From contig NZ_BNJJ01000007.1 of assembly GCF_016587435.1 (NCBI RefSeq), positions 248,001 through 312,000 on the forward strand: a DNA stretch of 64,000 bases. The letters run 5' to 3'. Below the pieces are notes generated by a model. It was not told where the DNA came from. It did no database searches and worked only from the letters and a program-made list of their open reading frames with translations. A program made the position numbers and the translations under genes. This stretch comes from Dictyobacter formicarum. GTDB taxonomy: Bacteria > Chloroflexota > Ktedonobacteria > Ktedonobacterales > Ktedonobacteraceae. Of the stretch, positions 39,247-48,162 are shown piece by piece (the first letter of the stretch is position 1; every line of letters begins with the position of its first letter).

Positions 39247-39831
39247 ATGCGAGATGAAATTACCCTTGAGACACCGGAGCAAATACGAGCGCTGGCTCAC
39301 CCATTGCGGCAGCGTATCATTCATGCGCTCACTGATGCGCCTTATACCAACAAGCAGCTGGCGACGAGGTTCAATGTTTCTCCGCCACGTCTGTATTTTC
39401 ATGTGCGCGAGCTGCTAGCCGCTGGCCTCATTGAAATTGTCTCAGAGCAACCAAAGGGTGGCGTAATCGAGAAATATTACCGTGCGGTGGCTCGAGTCAT
39501 GCGTCTAGGAACCCAGACCCGGCAAGCTGCCAACGAAGAGGACCTGCTGGCGAAGTCGCTTGAGGTGGTACGCCAGGAATTCATGCAGGCAAATGCGTAC
39601 TTTGATAATCATTTTCCTCAGCTCTCTTTTGCTCACGAGCCCGTACGCATTTCGACAGAGCGTCTGGAGCGCATCCAGGGCCATCTGGCAGCTATTCATG
39701 AGGAGATGTATCAAGCAATGCAAGATCCTCAGCGCGAAACACGCGAGCATTTTGTTGCGATTAGCTATCTTTTGCACACCTTACCCACGATAACCGAGGA
39801 TGCTGTCCCACTTCCAGGAGTTAAGGAATGA
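39247..39831 (+). CDS. ArsR-type winged-helix regulator
   Basis: 194 residues from the ATG at 39247, with GAGAAGAG upstream. The DNA-binding part reads IRALAHPLRQRIIHAL, then YTNKQLATRFNVSPPRLYFHVRELLAAGLIE, a winged helix of ArsR/DUF4423-like type. The C-terminal half is helical and longer than in metal-binding ArsR proteins, with no cysteine pair. Its last base overlaps the MFS gene (ATGA), so it is very likely the local regulator of that exporter. Confidence 0.85.
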   Translation: MRDEITLETPEQIRALAHPLRQRIIHALTDAPYTNKQLATRFNVSPPRLYFHVRELLAAGLIEIVSEQPKGGVIEKYYRAVARVMRLGTQTRQAANEEDLLAKSLEVVRQEFMQANAYFDNHFPQLSFAHEPVRISTERLERIQGHLAAIHEEMYQAMQDPQRETREHFVAISYLLHTLPTITEDAVPLPGVKE

Positions 39832-41048
39832 AGCTTCGCGCGATCAAACGTGTTTTTCTTCCCCTCAGCTACCGTAATTTCAGGTTGCTCTGGATTGGTC
39901 AGGCCATTTCTGCACTTGGCAATCCCTTCCAGAGCGTCGCGCTGATATGGCTCATTTTGCAGCGCAATGGTTCGCCACTTGATCTGACGCTACTGTTGAT
40001 GGCCCTCAGCGTTCCTCAGGCACTGGTGACCCTGGTTGGTGGCGTGATTACCGATAGGCTTGATGCACGGACAGTTATATTCTGGTCCGATACCACCCGG
40101 ATGGTCATTTCTGGCGCGATTGCGCTCCTCGCCTTCGTGGGAGTATTACCGCTATGGCTACTGGGCCTGCTCCTCATTGTGTACAGCATCGCCAGTGGTA
40201 TTTTTAATCCGGCGGCTGGAAGCATTACTCCTCATTTGCTACCAAGAGAGGCCCTCGATGGTGGCAATGCATTGATGCAGTTACTTACACAGATTGGAAC
40301 ATTCCTGGGAGCGGTGCCCGCGGGAATCATCGTGGCCCGCAGTAGCCCTATGGTTGCATTCGCCTTGAATGCGATCTCATTTGCTTTTGCGGTATTTGTG
40401 ACATGGCTCATGACACCACTGGATCGCGTGGAAAAGAGCAGTTCATCATCAGTCTTTCAGGATGCCCTGCAGGGCTTTATCTACCTTGGCAGCACGCCAT
40501 GGCTGGTCTCACTCCTGCTCATTGATGCCTGTGCAGCCATCGCGGCCATTGGACCAATAGCTATTGGCCTGCCGCTTCTCGCGAAAGACGTCCTGCATGT
40601 CGGGGCAACCGGATATAGCTTCCTGATCTGGAGCTTTGCTTGTGGTTCGATCATAGGAATGCTCGTGCCGCTATTTGGTGGCCCGCGCCATCGTCGAGGA
40701 CGCTTCTTCTGTTTGCTACAGCTCGTAGAAGGGCCGCTCCTGGCTGGAGTGGCCTTTTCCCCTTTGCTTATCGCCATGTTCTGCCTGATGGGAGTTGCTT
40801 TTCTGAATGGCATTCTTGTCGTGCTCTTTCTTTCACTCATCCAGGAGCATGTGAGCAGAGGCCTTCTAGGCAGGGTGATGAGCTTTTTCATGTTAGCAAG
40901 CATCGGCTTCGTGCCGTTTTCGCAGTCTATCTCAGGTTACATTGCCGCTAGAGCTGGAGTTCAGAACCTGTTTATCACGGCAGGCCTTTTGACAACGCTC
41001 AGCGCGTTCTTTGGATTGCTCATCCCATCTCTACGCACTCTGGATTAA
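39828..41048 (+). CDS. MFS transporter, drug-exporter-like
   Basis: 406 residues with about 12 hydrophobic segments. The front YRNFRLLWIGQAISALGNPFQSVAL is typical of the MFS subgroup (PF05977/MFS_3) with macrolide- and multidrug-like exporters. Motif A is represented by GGVITDRLDARTVIFWSD. It overlaps the regulator by 4 bases and is translated through coupling. The pair is a classic regulated efflux unit. Cargo is unknown. Confidence 0.88.
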   Translation: MKLRAIKRVFLPLSYRNFRLLWIGQAISALGNPFQSVALIWLILQRNGSPLDLTLLLMALSVPQALVTLVGGVITDRLDARTVIFWSDTTRMVISGAIALLAFVGVLPLWLLGLLLIVYSIASGIFNPAAGSITPHLLPREALDGGNALMQLLTQIGTFLGAVPAGIIVARSSPMVAFALNAISFAFAVFVTWLMTPLDRVEKSSSSSVFQDALQGFIYLGSTPWLVSLLLIDACAAIAAIGPIAIGLPLLAKDVLHVGATGYSFLIWSFACGSIIGMLVPLFGGPRHRRGRFFCLLQLVEGPLLAGVAFSPLLIAMFCLMGVAFLNGILVVLFLSLIQEHVSRGLLGRVMSFFMLASIGFVPFSQSISGYIAARAGVQNLFITAGLLTTLSAFFGLLIPSLRTLD

Positions 41049-41140
41049 AAGCGGAAGAGGGCATTGGTTGGAGGAGCATTGCGTATGCTTCATGCATAAA
41101 GAGGAAATTACTATTTTTTGGTGGAAAGGAAATCCGGATC

Positions 41141-41668
41141 ATGTTACACGGAGCAAAAATTTACCTGCGACCACTTCGCCAGGACGATCTGCGCACCATT
41201 GCAGGCTGGATAAATAATAGTGCGTTTCTGTCCGAATTTAACTTCTTTGGCCTGCGCCAGGAGGCGCAGATGGAGAAGCGTTTCCTGGAGGATGGGCTCA
41301 TAGGGGCACAGAATGGGAGACTGCTTGTCGTGGCCAGCGATAGTGACCAGGTCGTGGGTGATATCAATTATCACCAAAGGCGTTATGGTCCCAATGATGG
41401 AAGTACCACCTATAATATAGGCATTTCTCTCTCTCCGGAGCATCGCAACAAGGGCTATGGTGTCGAGGCACAGCGACTGCTGGCTGAATATCTCTTTGCG
41501 GTCTATCCCATCATGCGTGTTGAAGCCATGACGGATATCACGAATATTCCCGAGCAACGAGCACTGGAGAAGGCCGGTTTTACGCGCGAAGGCGTGCTGC
41601 GCAAGGCGCAGTGGCGCAACGGCGACTGGCACGATATCGTCGTTTATAGCAAGCTTCGCGGCGAATAA
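41141..41668 (+). CDS. GNAT-family N-acetyltransferase (RimJ/RimL-like)
   Basis: 175 residues. The front LHGAKIYLRPLRQDDLRTIAGW and the CoA-binding core GISLSPEHRNKGYGVEAQRLLAEY (R/Q-x-x-G-x-G/A loop) are clear, followed by NIPEQRALEKAGFTREGVLRK. These enzymes acetylate an amine of a protein N-terminus or small molecule with acetyl-CoA. GGAAAGGAAA precedes the ATG. It follows the MFS gene on the same strand after 92 bases. Confidence 0.9.
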   Translation: MLHGAKIYLRPLRQDDLRTIAGWINNSAFLSEFNFFGLRQEAQMEKRFLEDGLIGAQNGRLLVVASDSDQVVGDINYHQRRYGPNDGSTTYNIGISLSPEHRNKGYGVEAQRLLAEYLFAVYPIMRVEAMTDITNIPEQRALEKAGFTREGVLRKAQWRNGDWHDIVVYSKLRGE

Positions 41669-41779
41669 AGTTATCTTCCAGGAAACTGAAGAAGATATCT
41701 CCACAGATACAGCCAATATTGAGGGCCGCCACCAAAAGGATATTTTACCAGCTTTTTTGTTGCCAGGCAGGTAGCAGGT

Positions 41780-42331
41780 CTACCTGTCACGGTGTAGCTT
41801 AAAGAAGAAGGGCTGCTCCATCCCTTTGTAGTCCATTATGCCCAGGAGCGTATCGTGGTCGATGAGGCGAAACGTGTCGCAGATTGGTAGATTGTCGTAG
41901 ATCATAGTGGCGCTGACTTTCCCACGATACTCTACCATGCGTACGCGCGCTTTCGCCTGGCTGGTCTGCAAGAGGAAACGTGCCATCAACAAGACCTGGC
42001 GGCCCAACTTGTTGCGTAGAAAGCGCCATTTGAGCCCGATAGATAGGGGGAGCCGTTGAGGATCAAGCGCAAAGAGCCGCCCCTGGCGATCAGTAAATAG
42101 GAGAGGATGCACATGGTCGCTATCGATAAACTCTTTACCATACCAGCCACATGCCTCCAGCAGCCCATCCATCGGATGATGGGTAGAGATCTCGCTTCCA
42201 TGCCACCTGCCCATCATGGTATTGATGTCAACACACGGAAGCTCATCGCACAGCACCAGAGCCTCTTGCAGGCTCATATGATCCTGGGAAGCGCTCGCTC
42301 GCAGTAAATCTGTTTGCCTGGCATCCGACAT
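41780..42331 (-). CDS. DUF4334-type (GXWXG) protein
   Basis: 183 residues from the ATG at 42331, preceded by AAAGGGGAG; an upstream open stretch crosses a hairpin and is not likely coding. MMGRWHGSE is the GxWxG element, and the C-terminal half (VRMVEYRGKVSATMIYDNLPI..DHFR-like end) is the DUF4334 part, lipocalin-like in look. The family has no assigned chemistry. It lies downstream of the alcohol dehydrogenase on the same strand, separated by a 20-bp hairpin. Confidence 0.8.
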   Translation of the reverse strand: MSDARQTDLLRASASQDHMSLQEALVLCDELPCVDINTMMGRWHGSEISTHHPMDGLLEACGWYGKEFIDSDHVHPLLFTDRQGRLFALDPQRLPLSIGLKWRFLRNKLGRQVLLMARFLLQTSQAKARVRMVEYRGKVSATMIYDNLPICDTFRLIDHDTLLGIMDYKGMEQPFFFKLHRDR

Positions 42332-42374
42332 CGGCGCTCCCCTTTCGCACGATAAGAAAAATCGAGAGCACGGA

Positions 42375-42419
42375 TATCTGGTGCAAAATGTGCGCACTAC
42401 GCACATTTTGCACCAGATA
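42375..42419. terminator. 20-bp perfect hairpin after the alcohol dehydrogenase
   Basis: Positions 42375-42394 and 42400-42419 are exact complements around CACTA. The hairpin begins 8 bases after the dehydrogenase stop. No U-run follows on the minus strand, so its role is uncertain. Confidence 0.5.
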
Positions 42420-42426
42420 AAAATCA

Positions 42427-43449
42427 TTACGCAAAATCTGCATCAAGTACAATACGATATCTCGCCTCACCAGCTCTCAGACGATCGAGTGCTTTGTTCA
42501 CATCCTTCATCTTAAAATGTTCAACCTGGGGTGAAATATTGTGTAAGGCTGAGAAATCTAACATTTCCGCGATAGCAACCGGTGAGCCTGCTGGTGATCC
42601 TGAAACACTCTTCTGAGCACCAATCAGATCAAAAACAGTGATCGGCACTGGCTCGGGTACTACCCCTACAAAGTGCAAGCGCCCCTGAGGAGCCAATGCA
42701 GCTATCCATATCGGCCAATCAAGCGACACATTTGCAGTTACAATTAGGAGATCAAACGAATTAGCAAGGGCGCGCACTGCTTCTGGATCGCGACTGGAGA
42801 CAACATGATGTGCTCCAAAAGATTTTGCTTCGTCATATTTTGCCAGGCTCGAAGAAAACGCAGTTACCTCGCACCCCCACGCCGAAGCAAATTTGAGTGC
42901 CATATGCCCCAGACCACCAATTCCAACCACGCCCACATGTTGAGTCGGTCGGATACCAAAGATATAGAGTGGAAAGAAAACGGTAATACCACCACATAAG
43001 AGTGGACCAGCTGAGCTTGCATCAACACCTTCGGGTATTGGAATTACCCAATCCCACTGTCCGCGTACGCGCTCGGCAAATCCTCCATAATGCCCCACAA
43101 TCGTTGGTAAAGCTTCAGGACACAAATGCTGGTTGCCCGAAAGACATTGACGACAATGCATACAGCTCGCCGCTGTCCACCCCAACCCAACACGTTGTCC
43201 CATACTCAGACCTTTACCTTTAGCATGCTCTCCAAGTGCGACCACTCTGCCAATCACTTCATGCCCCGGCACAAGTGGATAAGATGAAATTCCCCAATCG
43301 TTATCCAGAATTGACAGATCGGAATGGCATAGTCCACAATTCTCAACCTGAATCTCAACCTCATCTGGACCGAGTTCACCGGCATCATATTCATAAGGAA
43401 CGAGTGCTTGCTTTGGCTCTTGAGCGGCCCACGCACGTATCTTTGACAT
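42427..43449 (-). CDS. Zinc-dependent alcohol dehydrogenase (cinnamyl-alcohol/YahK-like)
   Basis: 340 residues. Catalytic zinc ligands are in NCGLCHSD and PGHEVIGRV; the structural zinc site reads CMHCRQCLSGNQHLC. The cofactor motif is GVVGIGGLGHMAL, and SSSLAKYDEA after strand 2 favours NADP. GPLLCGGITVFFPL holds the third catalytic cysteine. All zinc ligands are present. It interconverts aldehydes and primary alcohols. The promoter side is a 415-base gap with a long hairpin. Confidence 0.92.
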   Translation of the reverse strand: MSKIRAWAAQEPKQALVPYEYDAGELGPDEVEIQVENCGLCHSDLSILDNDWGISSYPLVPGHEVIGRVVALGEHAKGKGLSMGQRVGLGWTAASCMHCRQCLSGNQHLCPEALPTIVGHYGGFAERVRGQWDWVIPIPEGVDASSAGPLLCGGITVFFPLYIFGIRPTQHVGVVGIGGLGHMALKFASAWGCEVTAFSSSLAKYDEAKSFGAHHVVSSRDPEAVRALANSFDLLIVTANVSLDWPIWIAALAPQGRLHFVGVVPEPVPITVFDLIGAQKSVSGSPAGSPVAIAEMLDFSALHNISPQVEHFKMKDVNKALDRLRAGEARYRIVLDADFA

Positions 43450-43864
43450 CTCTTTCTCCTCTCACACATCGACATGTAGTGGAAACATCAAAAATCTTCG
43501 TCCATTTCTATCCGCAACAGGCCAGGTCCATTGCCTTTCAACTCCGAGGAGAATCTATTCATCTTCATGAAGAATGTAGCACCGCTATAAACCGCCCCTT
43601 CAAATCTCCCTCCAAAGTTATCCGGACTACTTCCGTTGAATAACGTTGCCACTCCATTCTGTCATCGTAAAAAGATCCTTGTCAAAAATTGTAGCCTTGC
43701 CCAATGCCAGCCAATCCAGCTTCTGTGGGGATTGGCTGGCATTGGATCGCAAAATAGCGCTTCTATATCAACACTATTTTCCTTCACAGGTACACTAAAA
43801 ATAGTGAATTAACGCTCTATAAAGATAAAAATCTCCGCTGGAGAGGTTAGAAGGGAAGGCATAT
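43450..43864. other. Divergent gap with a 17-bp hairpin
   Basis: The gap lies between the alcohol dehydrogenase and the secreted repeat protein. No gene is seen. The hairpin at 43701-43745 is its main structure; the last 60 bases are AT-rich and probably hold the promoter of the secreted protein. Confidence 0.5.
43701..43745. repeat. 17-bp perfect inverted repeat
   Basis: CCAATGCCAGCCAATCC and its exact complement surround 11 bases. It lies in a divergent promoter region and so is unlikely to be a terminator for either neighbour. Confidence 0.55.
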
Positions 43865-45058
43865 ATGGCTTTATTGGAGGATACTCCTTTGGAGAGACAA
43901 GAAGAGGGACGAAGCACGAGCAAGATGGTGCTTTCATCTCGTTCCATTGCTCGCCGGGCTTTTTTCACGAAAAGTTTGACAATCGGGGCGAGCGTGATAG
44001 GACTGCACCTGTTAGATGGACACTTACATGACGCTGCGGCTGCTACAGCTACCCGGCAACCATCACGGACTACTAATAAGGATAAAGCTCTGAGAACGAC
44101 GCGGTTGCAGGCCTGTGGCAGGGCTACCGATGGCAGGCTTTACCACACCATTCGCTTCCCCAGTGGTTCCTGGCAATCTTCCTTTGGCATTATTAATGAC
44201 CAGGAAAGTAATGGCCGCTTCCTGCGCTTCATCGATGTGGATTGCGCAGGAATTGTTGATAGTCTACATGTCACTGCTCTGGAGAGAAGTGGCATCATCT
44301 GGCATACTATCCGTTTCCCCAATGGGACCTGGGAGGGCGCCTTCGGCAATGTCAATGACCAGGAGAGCAATGGGAGTGCCTTGCGTTTTACTAACGTGAG
44401 TTGTGCAGGCACGGCAAGCAATACATTGCATGTCACGGCCCTGACCAGATTCGGAGCCATCTGGCACACCATTCGCTTCTCCAATGGCTCCTGGCAATCT
44501 TCCTTTGGCAATGTCAATGACCAGGAGAGTAATGGCAACGCACTCTCCTTCACGGATGTCGATTGCGCGACCATTGGTGAAAATCTACATGTGTGCGCTA
44601 TTGATAGAAATGGCATCCTCTGGCATACCATCCGCTTCGCCAACGGCACCTGGCAATCCTTCTTTGGCAATGTCAATGATCAGGAAAGCAACGGCAAAAC
44701 TCTGCGCTTCACATCTGTAGGATGTGCTTCTATTGGCGGTGACCTGCATGTGACGGCAACCGATCGGAACGGGGTCCTCTGGCATACCATCCGCTTCTCT
44801 AATGGCACCTGGCAATCTTCCTTTGGCAATGTCAATGATCAGGAGAGAAACGGCAGAACCTTACGCTTCACAGATGTTGATTGCGCCAATGTTGCGGACA
44901 CGCTCCACGTGACGGCTATTGATAAGGGAAATGTTCTCTGGCACACCATCCGCTTCTCCAATGGCACCTGGACACCCTACTTTGGCAACGTTAACGACCA
45001 GGAGAACAATGGTAAAACTCTGCGCTTCACGGATGTCGGTGCAGCTGGAGCTGTATAA
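43865..45058 (+). CDS. Tat-exported lectin-like protein of six tandem repeats
   Basis: 397 residues. A twin-arginine signal reads SIARRAFFTKSLTIGASVIG (about residues 27-46). The remainder is six copies of a unit of about 52 residues centred on LWHTIRFSNGTWQSSFGNV and NDQESNG, then LHVTAxDRNG. The repeat matches the WHTIR..G.W...G.V blades of PLL-like and tectonin-like beta-propeller lectins, with six blades visible (PLL proteins have seven). Its DNA repeats are close to 156 bases and very similar, implying recent duplication. It may bind sugars outside the cell. The ligand is unknown. Confidence 0.75.
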   Translation: MALLEDTPLERQEEGRSTSKMVLSSRSIARRAFFTKSLTIGASVIGLHLLDGHLHDAAAATATRQPSRTTNKDKALRTTRLQACGRATDGRLYHTIRFPSGSWQSSFGIINDQESNGRFLRFIDVDCAGIVDSLHVTALERSGIIWHTIRFPNGTWEGAFGNVNDQESNGSALRFTNVSCAGTASNTLHVTALTRFGAIWHTIRFSNGSWQSSFGNVNDQESNGNALSFTDVDCATIGENLHVCAIDRNGILWHTIRFANGTWQSFFGNVNDQESNGKTLRFTSVGCASIGGDLHVTATDRNGVLWHTIRFSNGTWQSSFGNVNDQERNGRTLRFTDVDCANVADTLHVTAIDKGNVLWHTIRFSNGTWTPYFGNVNDQENNGKTLRFTDVGAAGAV

Positions 45059-45117
45059 GCGCCAGATATACGTTCCAAGGGAGATAATTCAATTTAGACC
45101 GCAATACCTCTAAATAC

Positions 45118-45163
45118 AGAAAAGGCAGATAAGCACTGAGCCTTTGCTTTTCTGCCTTTTTTT
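45118..45163 (+). terminator. Rho-independent terminator
   Basis: AAAAGGCAGA (45120-45129) pairs with TCTGCCTTTT (45151-45160), followed by a T-run. The loop is about 21 bases, and an alternative stem AGAAAAG/CTTTTCT is possible. It sits 60 bases after the repeat-protein stop. Confidence 0.65.
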
Positions 45164-45252
45164 GGTTAGAAGGCACATGATTGGCCTGGAAGCATGCTAT
45201 GATTAGATAAAGTTGCATTCAAAAATTATAGGTGCCGAAAGGAAAATCGCAC

Positions 45253-46395
45253 ATGAATCCGGAATATAGCGATCGCTTCTATTGGATACGTTCTCTCAGC
45301 CGGATCGCTGAACCAGTTCTCACGAACATGGCCGCTCGTACATTAAAAGAGCGTATGCCTGTAGAGGCCAGGGATGCGAAACGCGCCAGGTTCAGTCATC
45401 TTGAAGCCATCGGCAGGCTACTGGCTGGCATTGCGCCCTGGTTGGAAAAAGTTCATGATAACGAACAGGAAGAACAGTTGCGCCAGCGTTACGCTCACCT
45501 GGCTCGGCAGGCACTTGATGCTGCAACCGATCCTTCTTCACCCGATTATTGCAATTTTGACTACTCGATGCAACCCATCGTCGATGCGGCCTTCCTGGCC
45601 CAGGCCTTGCTACGTGCTCCCACTGAACTATGGATAAAACTTGAGTCTCCAGTCAAACGCAATATCGTGCAAGCACTAAAATTGACGCGCAGCCGCAAAC
45701 CATATCCCAATAATTGGTTGTTATTTAGCGCGATAATCGAAACCGCCCTCTATCACGCGGGCGAGAGCGGCTATGATCCCATGCGCATTGATTACGCATT
45801 AAAGCAACACGAACAATGGTATCTCGGCGATGGCACCTATGGCGATGGTCCTCCGTTTCATGCCGATTACTATAATAGCTTTGTCATCCATCCTATGCTT
45901 ATAGATATAATTGAGTATGTTGGATCGCTGCACTCCGATTGGGAAGCTCTACGCAAGCCAATTCTACAACGTGCTCGCCGCTACGCCGTCATTCAAGAGC
46001 GCATGATCTCGCCCGAGGGCACCTATCCGGTGATCGGTCGCTCTATCACGTATCGCTTTGGTGCTTTCCACTTGCTGGCACAGATTGCCCTGCGGCAAGA
46101 GCTCGACCCAACGCTGCAACCAGCCCAGGTACGCTGCGCGTTGACGGCCGTTATCAAACGCGTTCTGGAGATGCCTGGCACGTTCGATGAGCAAGGCTGG
46201 CTCACCATCGGTCTCAGTGGTCATCAGCCAGAACTGGGTGAACCCTATATTTCGACGGGCAGTCTTTATCTATGCGCAACGGTTTTCTTGCCGCTGGGCC
46301 TGCCTGCGGATAACACTTTCTGGCAGGGCCAGGCCCTCTGGACAGCCCAAAAAGCCTGGGGCGGCACCAGCACGCCGATTGATCACGCATTATAG
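45253..46395 (+). CDS. DUF2264 protein
   Basis: 380 residues from the ATG at 45253, with AAAGGAAAA upstream; the GTG at 45232 is less favoured. NFDYSMQPIVDAAFLAQALLRAP, NNWLLFSAIIE and YGDGPPFHADYYNSFVIHPMLIDI are strongly conserved-looking patterns of the DUF2264 family, thought to be (alpha/alpha)6-barrel carbohydrate-active enzymes. No signal peptide is visible. It neighbours a lectin-like protein and a DUF4185 protein, which together suggest carbohydrate handling at the cell surface. Substrate and reaction are not established. Confidence 0.85.
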   Translation: MNPEYSDRFYWIRSLSRIAEPVLTNMAARTLKERMPVEARDAKRARFSHLEAIGRLLAGIAPWLEKVHDNEQEEQLRQRYAHLARQALDAATDPSSPDYCNFDYSMQPIVDAAFLAQALLRAPTELWIKLESPVKRNIVQALKLTRSRKPYPNNWLLFSAIIETALYHAGESGYDPMRIDYALKQHEQWYLGDGTYGDGPPFHADYYNSFVIHPMLIDIIEYVGSLHSDWEALRKPILQRARRYAVIQERMISPEGTYPVIGRSITYRFGAFHLLAQIALRQELDPTLQPAQVRCALTAVIKRVLEMPGTFDEQGWLTIGLSGHQPELGEPYISTGSLYLCATVFLPLGLPADNTFWQGQALWTAQKAWGGTSTPIDHAL

Positions 46396-46565
46396 CTGCT
46401 TACCTATAAAATTCTAACAGCAGTTAGGAAGGCTTTCTCTTCAGGTTGTCAAGCGACGTGGATGCGCACCACAGAACATAGAAGGAGGTCCCTGCAACAA
46501 ATGTGCCATGAGGACCTCCAGGATAAATGGATTGCTACCCCACCAGCGATGAGTAGCTCTTACTT

Positions 46566-47738
46566 TCATAGACCTTTTACGGTTGTATGCATCAAATAGA
46601 CGCTATAGGGACCAAACATCGACATGGTGAAAAAGACATCGGGCCCATTGTTCCAGAGAGGAGTAATGTAAGGAGCATAGAGCTGTGGATATTGCTGGCC
46701 AGTAACGACTACCTGCTCCGGGCTCCAGGGTCCAGTCAGACTATCAGCGGTGCGCAAGACGACCCTGTACTGGGGATCGTTTAAATACATCATTATCCAC
46801 TTTTTGTAGTAGGAATTCCAGCGCACGGAGAGTTCTCCGACAGGAGCAGGAACAATCGTTACCGCCGCCGCAGGATTATTAGCCAGCCAGGAGCTGCCAT
46901 TCCAATATTGATAAGCCGTCTTATCGAGTATCGCCTGCGGACGCACACGAGCAAGTTGGATACCTCCATATCTCCCACCTGGAATTCCAAAGAAATAGAG
47001 ATACTCCTCGTGTTCTACAATCGCTACCTGTCCGAAATTACTGTCTCCGGGCCAGGTGACATTCATATCTTTGGTCCAATTCTGGCCCTCATCATCCGAG
47101 TAAGCCAGGCCCGAATAGTTCAAAGTCCAATGACCCGGTGCTCCCCACTCACGAACGGACATATAATGTAAAAACATACGATCGACCACCGATACACCGT
47201 ATGTCGGGATGACCGTATTTTCATCTCCCGGTATTTTTTTTGAAGAAAGCAATTCTTTGGCATGTCCAGGCCTATCAGTGATCATTCCGCTGAAGGACAG
47301 CCCGTTCCATGGTGACATCGGCCGGTCTATCCAGGCCATGGTATTACTTCGCCAGTCGCCATGGGGTTGGGAGAAAAAGGGATCTGCGGCAGGCCCGCCG
47401 AAGCCATCTCCAAATACCATGTACATCTTATCGTGATGCATAAACATATGGCCTAAGTCCGCACCATAGAGCCCCCATAGAGTATCTGTATGATTGATTG
47501 ATCCTGGACCGTTCTCTCTCGCAATCTGATAGGTAGCGTCACTACTTTTAGCGAGTGGCTGAGTCGTTGAAGTGACGTTGGCCTGGAATTGGGTGCTTGC
47601 TAAGGCAGGCTTTGTAAGCATCATCAGTCCCGATCCTGCCACAACCGCAGCCGTTCCTTTCACCAATAGCTGCCGTCTCGTTACTTCATTCTTTCCGTTT
47701 GGAGCAACCTGCTGACCAGCATTCTTCTTTTCTGCCAT
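46566..47738 (-). CDS. Tat-exported DUF4185 protein
   Basis: 390 residues with a twin-arginine signal VTRRQLLVKGTAAVVAGSGLM and an A-x-A-like cleavage around PALAS. The mature part contains NHTDTLWGLYGADLGHMFM and YMVFGDGFGGPAADPFF, the DUF4185 pattern, a beta-propeller-like domain related in look to glycosidase propellers. GGAAAGGA lies 9 bases before the ATG. Two LacI/GalR-type dyads lie upstream and suggest sugar-responsive control. Chemistry is unknown. Confidence 0.85.
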   Translation of the reverse strand: MAEKKNAGQQVAPNGKNEVTRRQLLVKGTAAVVAGSGLMMLTKPALASTQFQANVTSTTQPLAKSSDATYQIARENGPGSINHTDTLWGLYGADLGHMFMHHDKMYMVFGDGFGGPAADPFFSQPHGDWRSNTMAWIDRPMSPWNGLSFSGMITDRPGHAKELLSSKKIPGDENTVIPTYGVSVVDRMFLHYMSVREWGAPGHWTLNYSGLAYSDDEGQNWTKDMNVTWPGDSNFGQVAIVEHEEYLYFFGIPGGRYGGIQLARVRPQAILDKTAYQYWNGSSWLANNPAAAVTIVPAPVGELSVRWNSYYKKWIMMYLNDPQYRVVLRTADSLTGPWSPEQVVVTGQQYPQLYAPYITPLWNNGPDVFFTMSMFGPYSVYLMHTTVKGL

Positions 47739-47826
47739 TTAAGTAGATTCCTTTCCACAGATACGGTTTGTTTGAAAATGTTTTTTTAATACAAAGCTGT
47801 AGGCGTTTTTTTACGCTGCGAATCCG

Positions 47827-47840
47827 TGTAAACGTTTTCA
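47827..47840. promoter_or_regulatory. LacI/GalR-type operator candidate
   Basis: TGTAAACGTTTTCA matches the general LacI/GalR-family consensus (TGNAAACGNNNNCA), centred on ACGT. It lies about 90 bases before the DUF4185 gene. Confidence 0.55.
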
Positions 47841-47940
47841 CAAACTGGCGATGGAGACTAAAAATAAGTATAGACGGATATTGATGCATATGTCAAGGAA
47901 AGTGAGATGTATTGGTCACAAAAGCCGATTTTTCTCTCGA

Positions 47941-47954
47941 CAACGATAACGTTG
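47941..47954. promoter_or_regulatory. Second dyad in the same gap
   Basis: CAACGATAACGTTG has 5-base inverted arms around ATAA and shares the AACGTT heart of LacI-type sites. It could serve either divergent gene. Confidence 0.4.
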
Positions 47955-48162
47955 CTAAGTGTAGTATAAACAGATTTGGCTCTTTTATTGACAGATCACT
48001 AATACGTTTTTATACTATGAAATAGGAACCGGGCATTTTGCTTGTTATTAGTATGATCATATTTTTATGTGAAAGATTCATGATCATAGTATTGTTATTG
48101 TTCTTTGTTCATCCATACATAAAAAAGTATGTTTGAACCTATATGTTGGAGGTTTTGCACGG

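Larger units (their letters stand above)
47739..48162. other. Divergent gap with LacI-type dyads
   Basis: About 420 AT-rich bases between divergent genes. It holds the dyads TGTAAACGTTTTCA (47827-47840) and CAACGATAACGTTG (47941-47954) and no gene. Confidence 0.6.

Noticed and set aside
47827..47840. Dyad considered as a CcpA catabolite site (cre)
   Set aside because: The sequence fits, but CcpA control is a Firmicutes feature and the gene set does not suggest that phylum; a general LacI-type operator is the safer reading.
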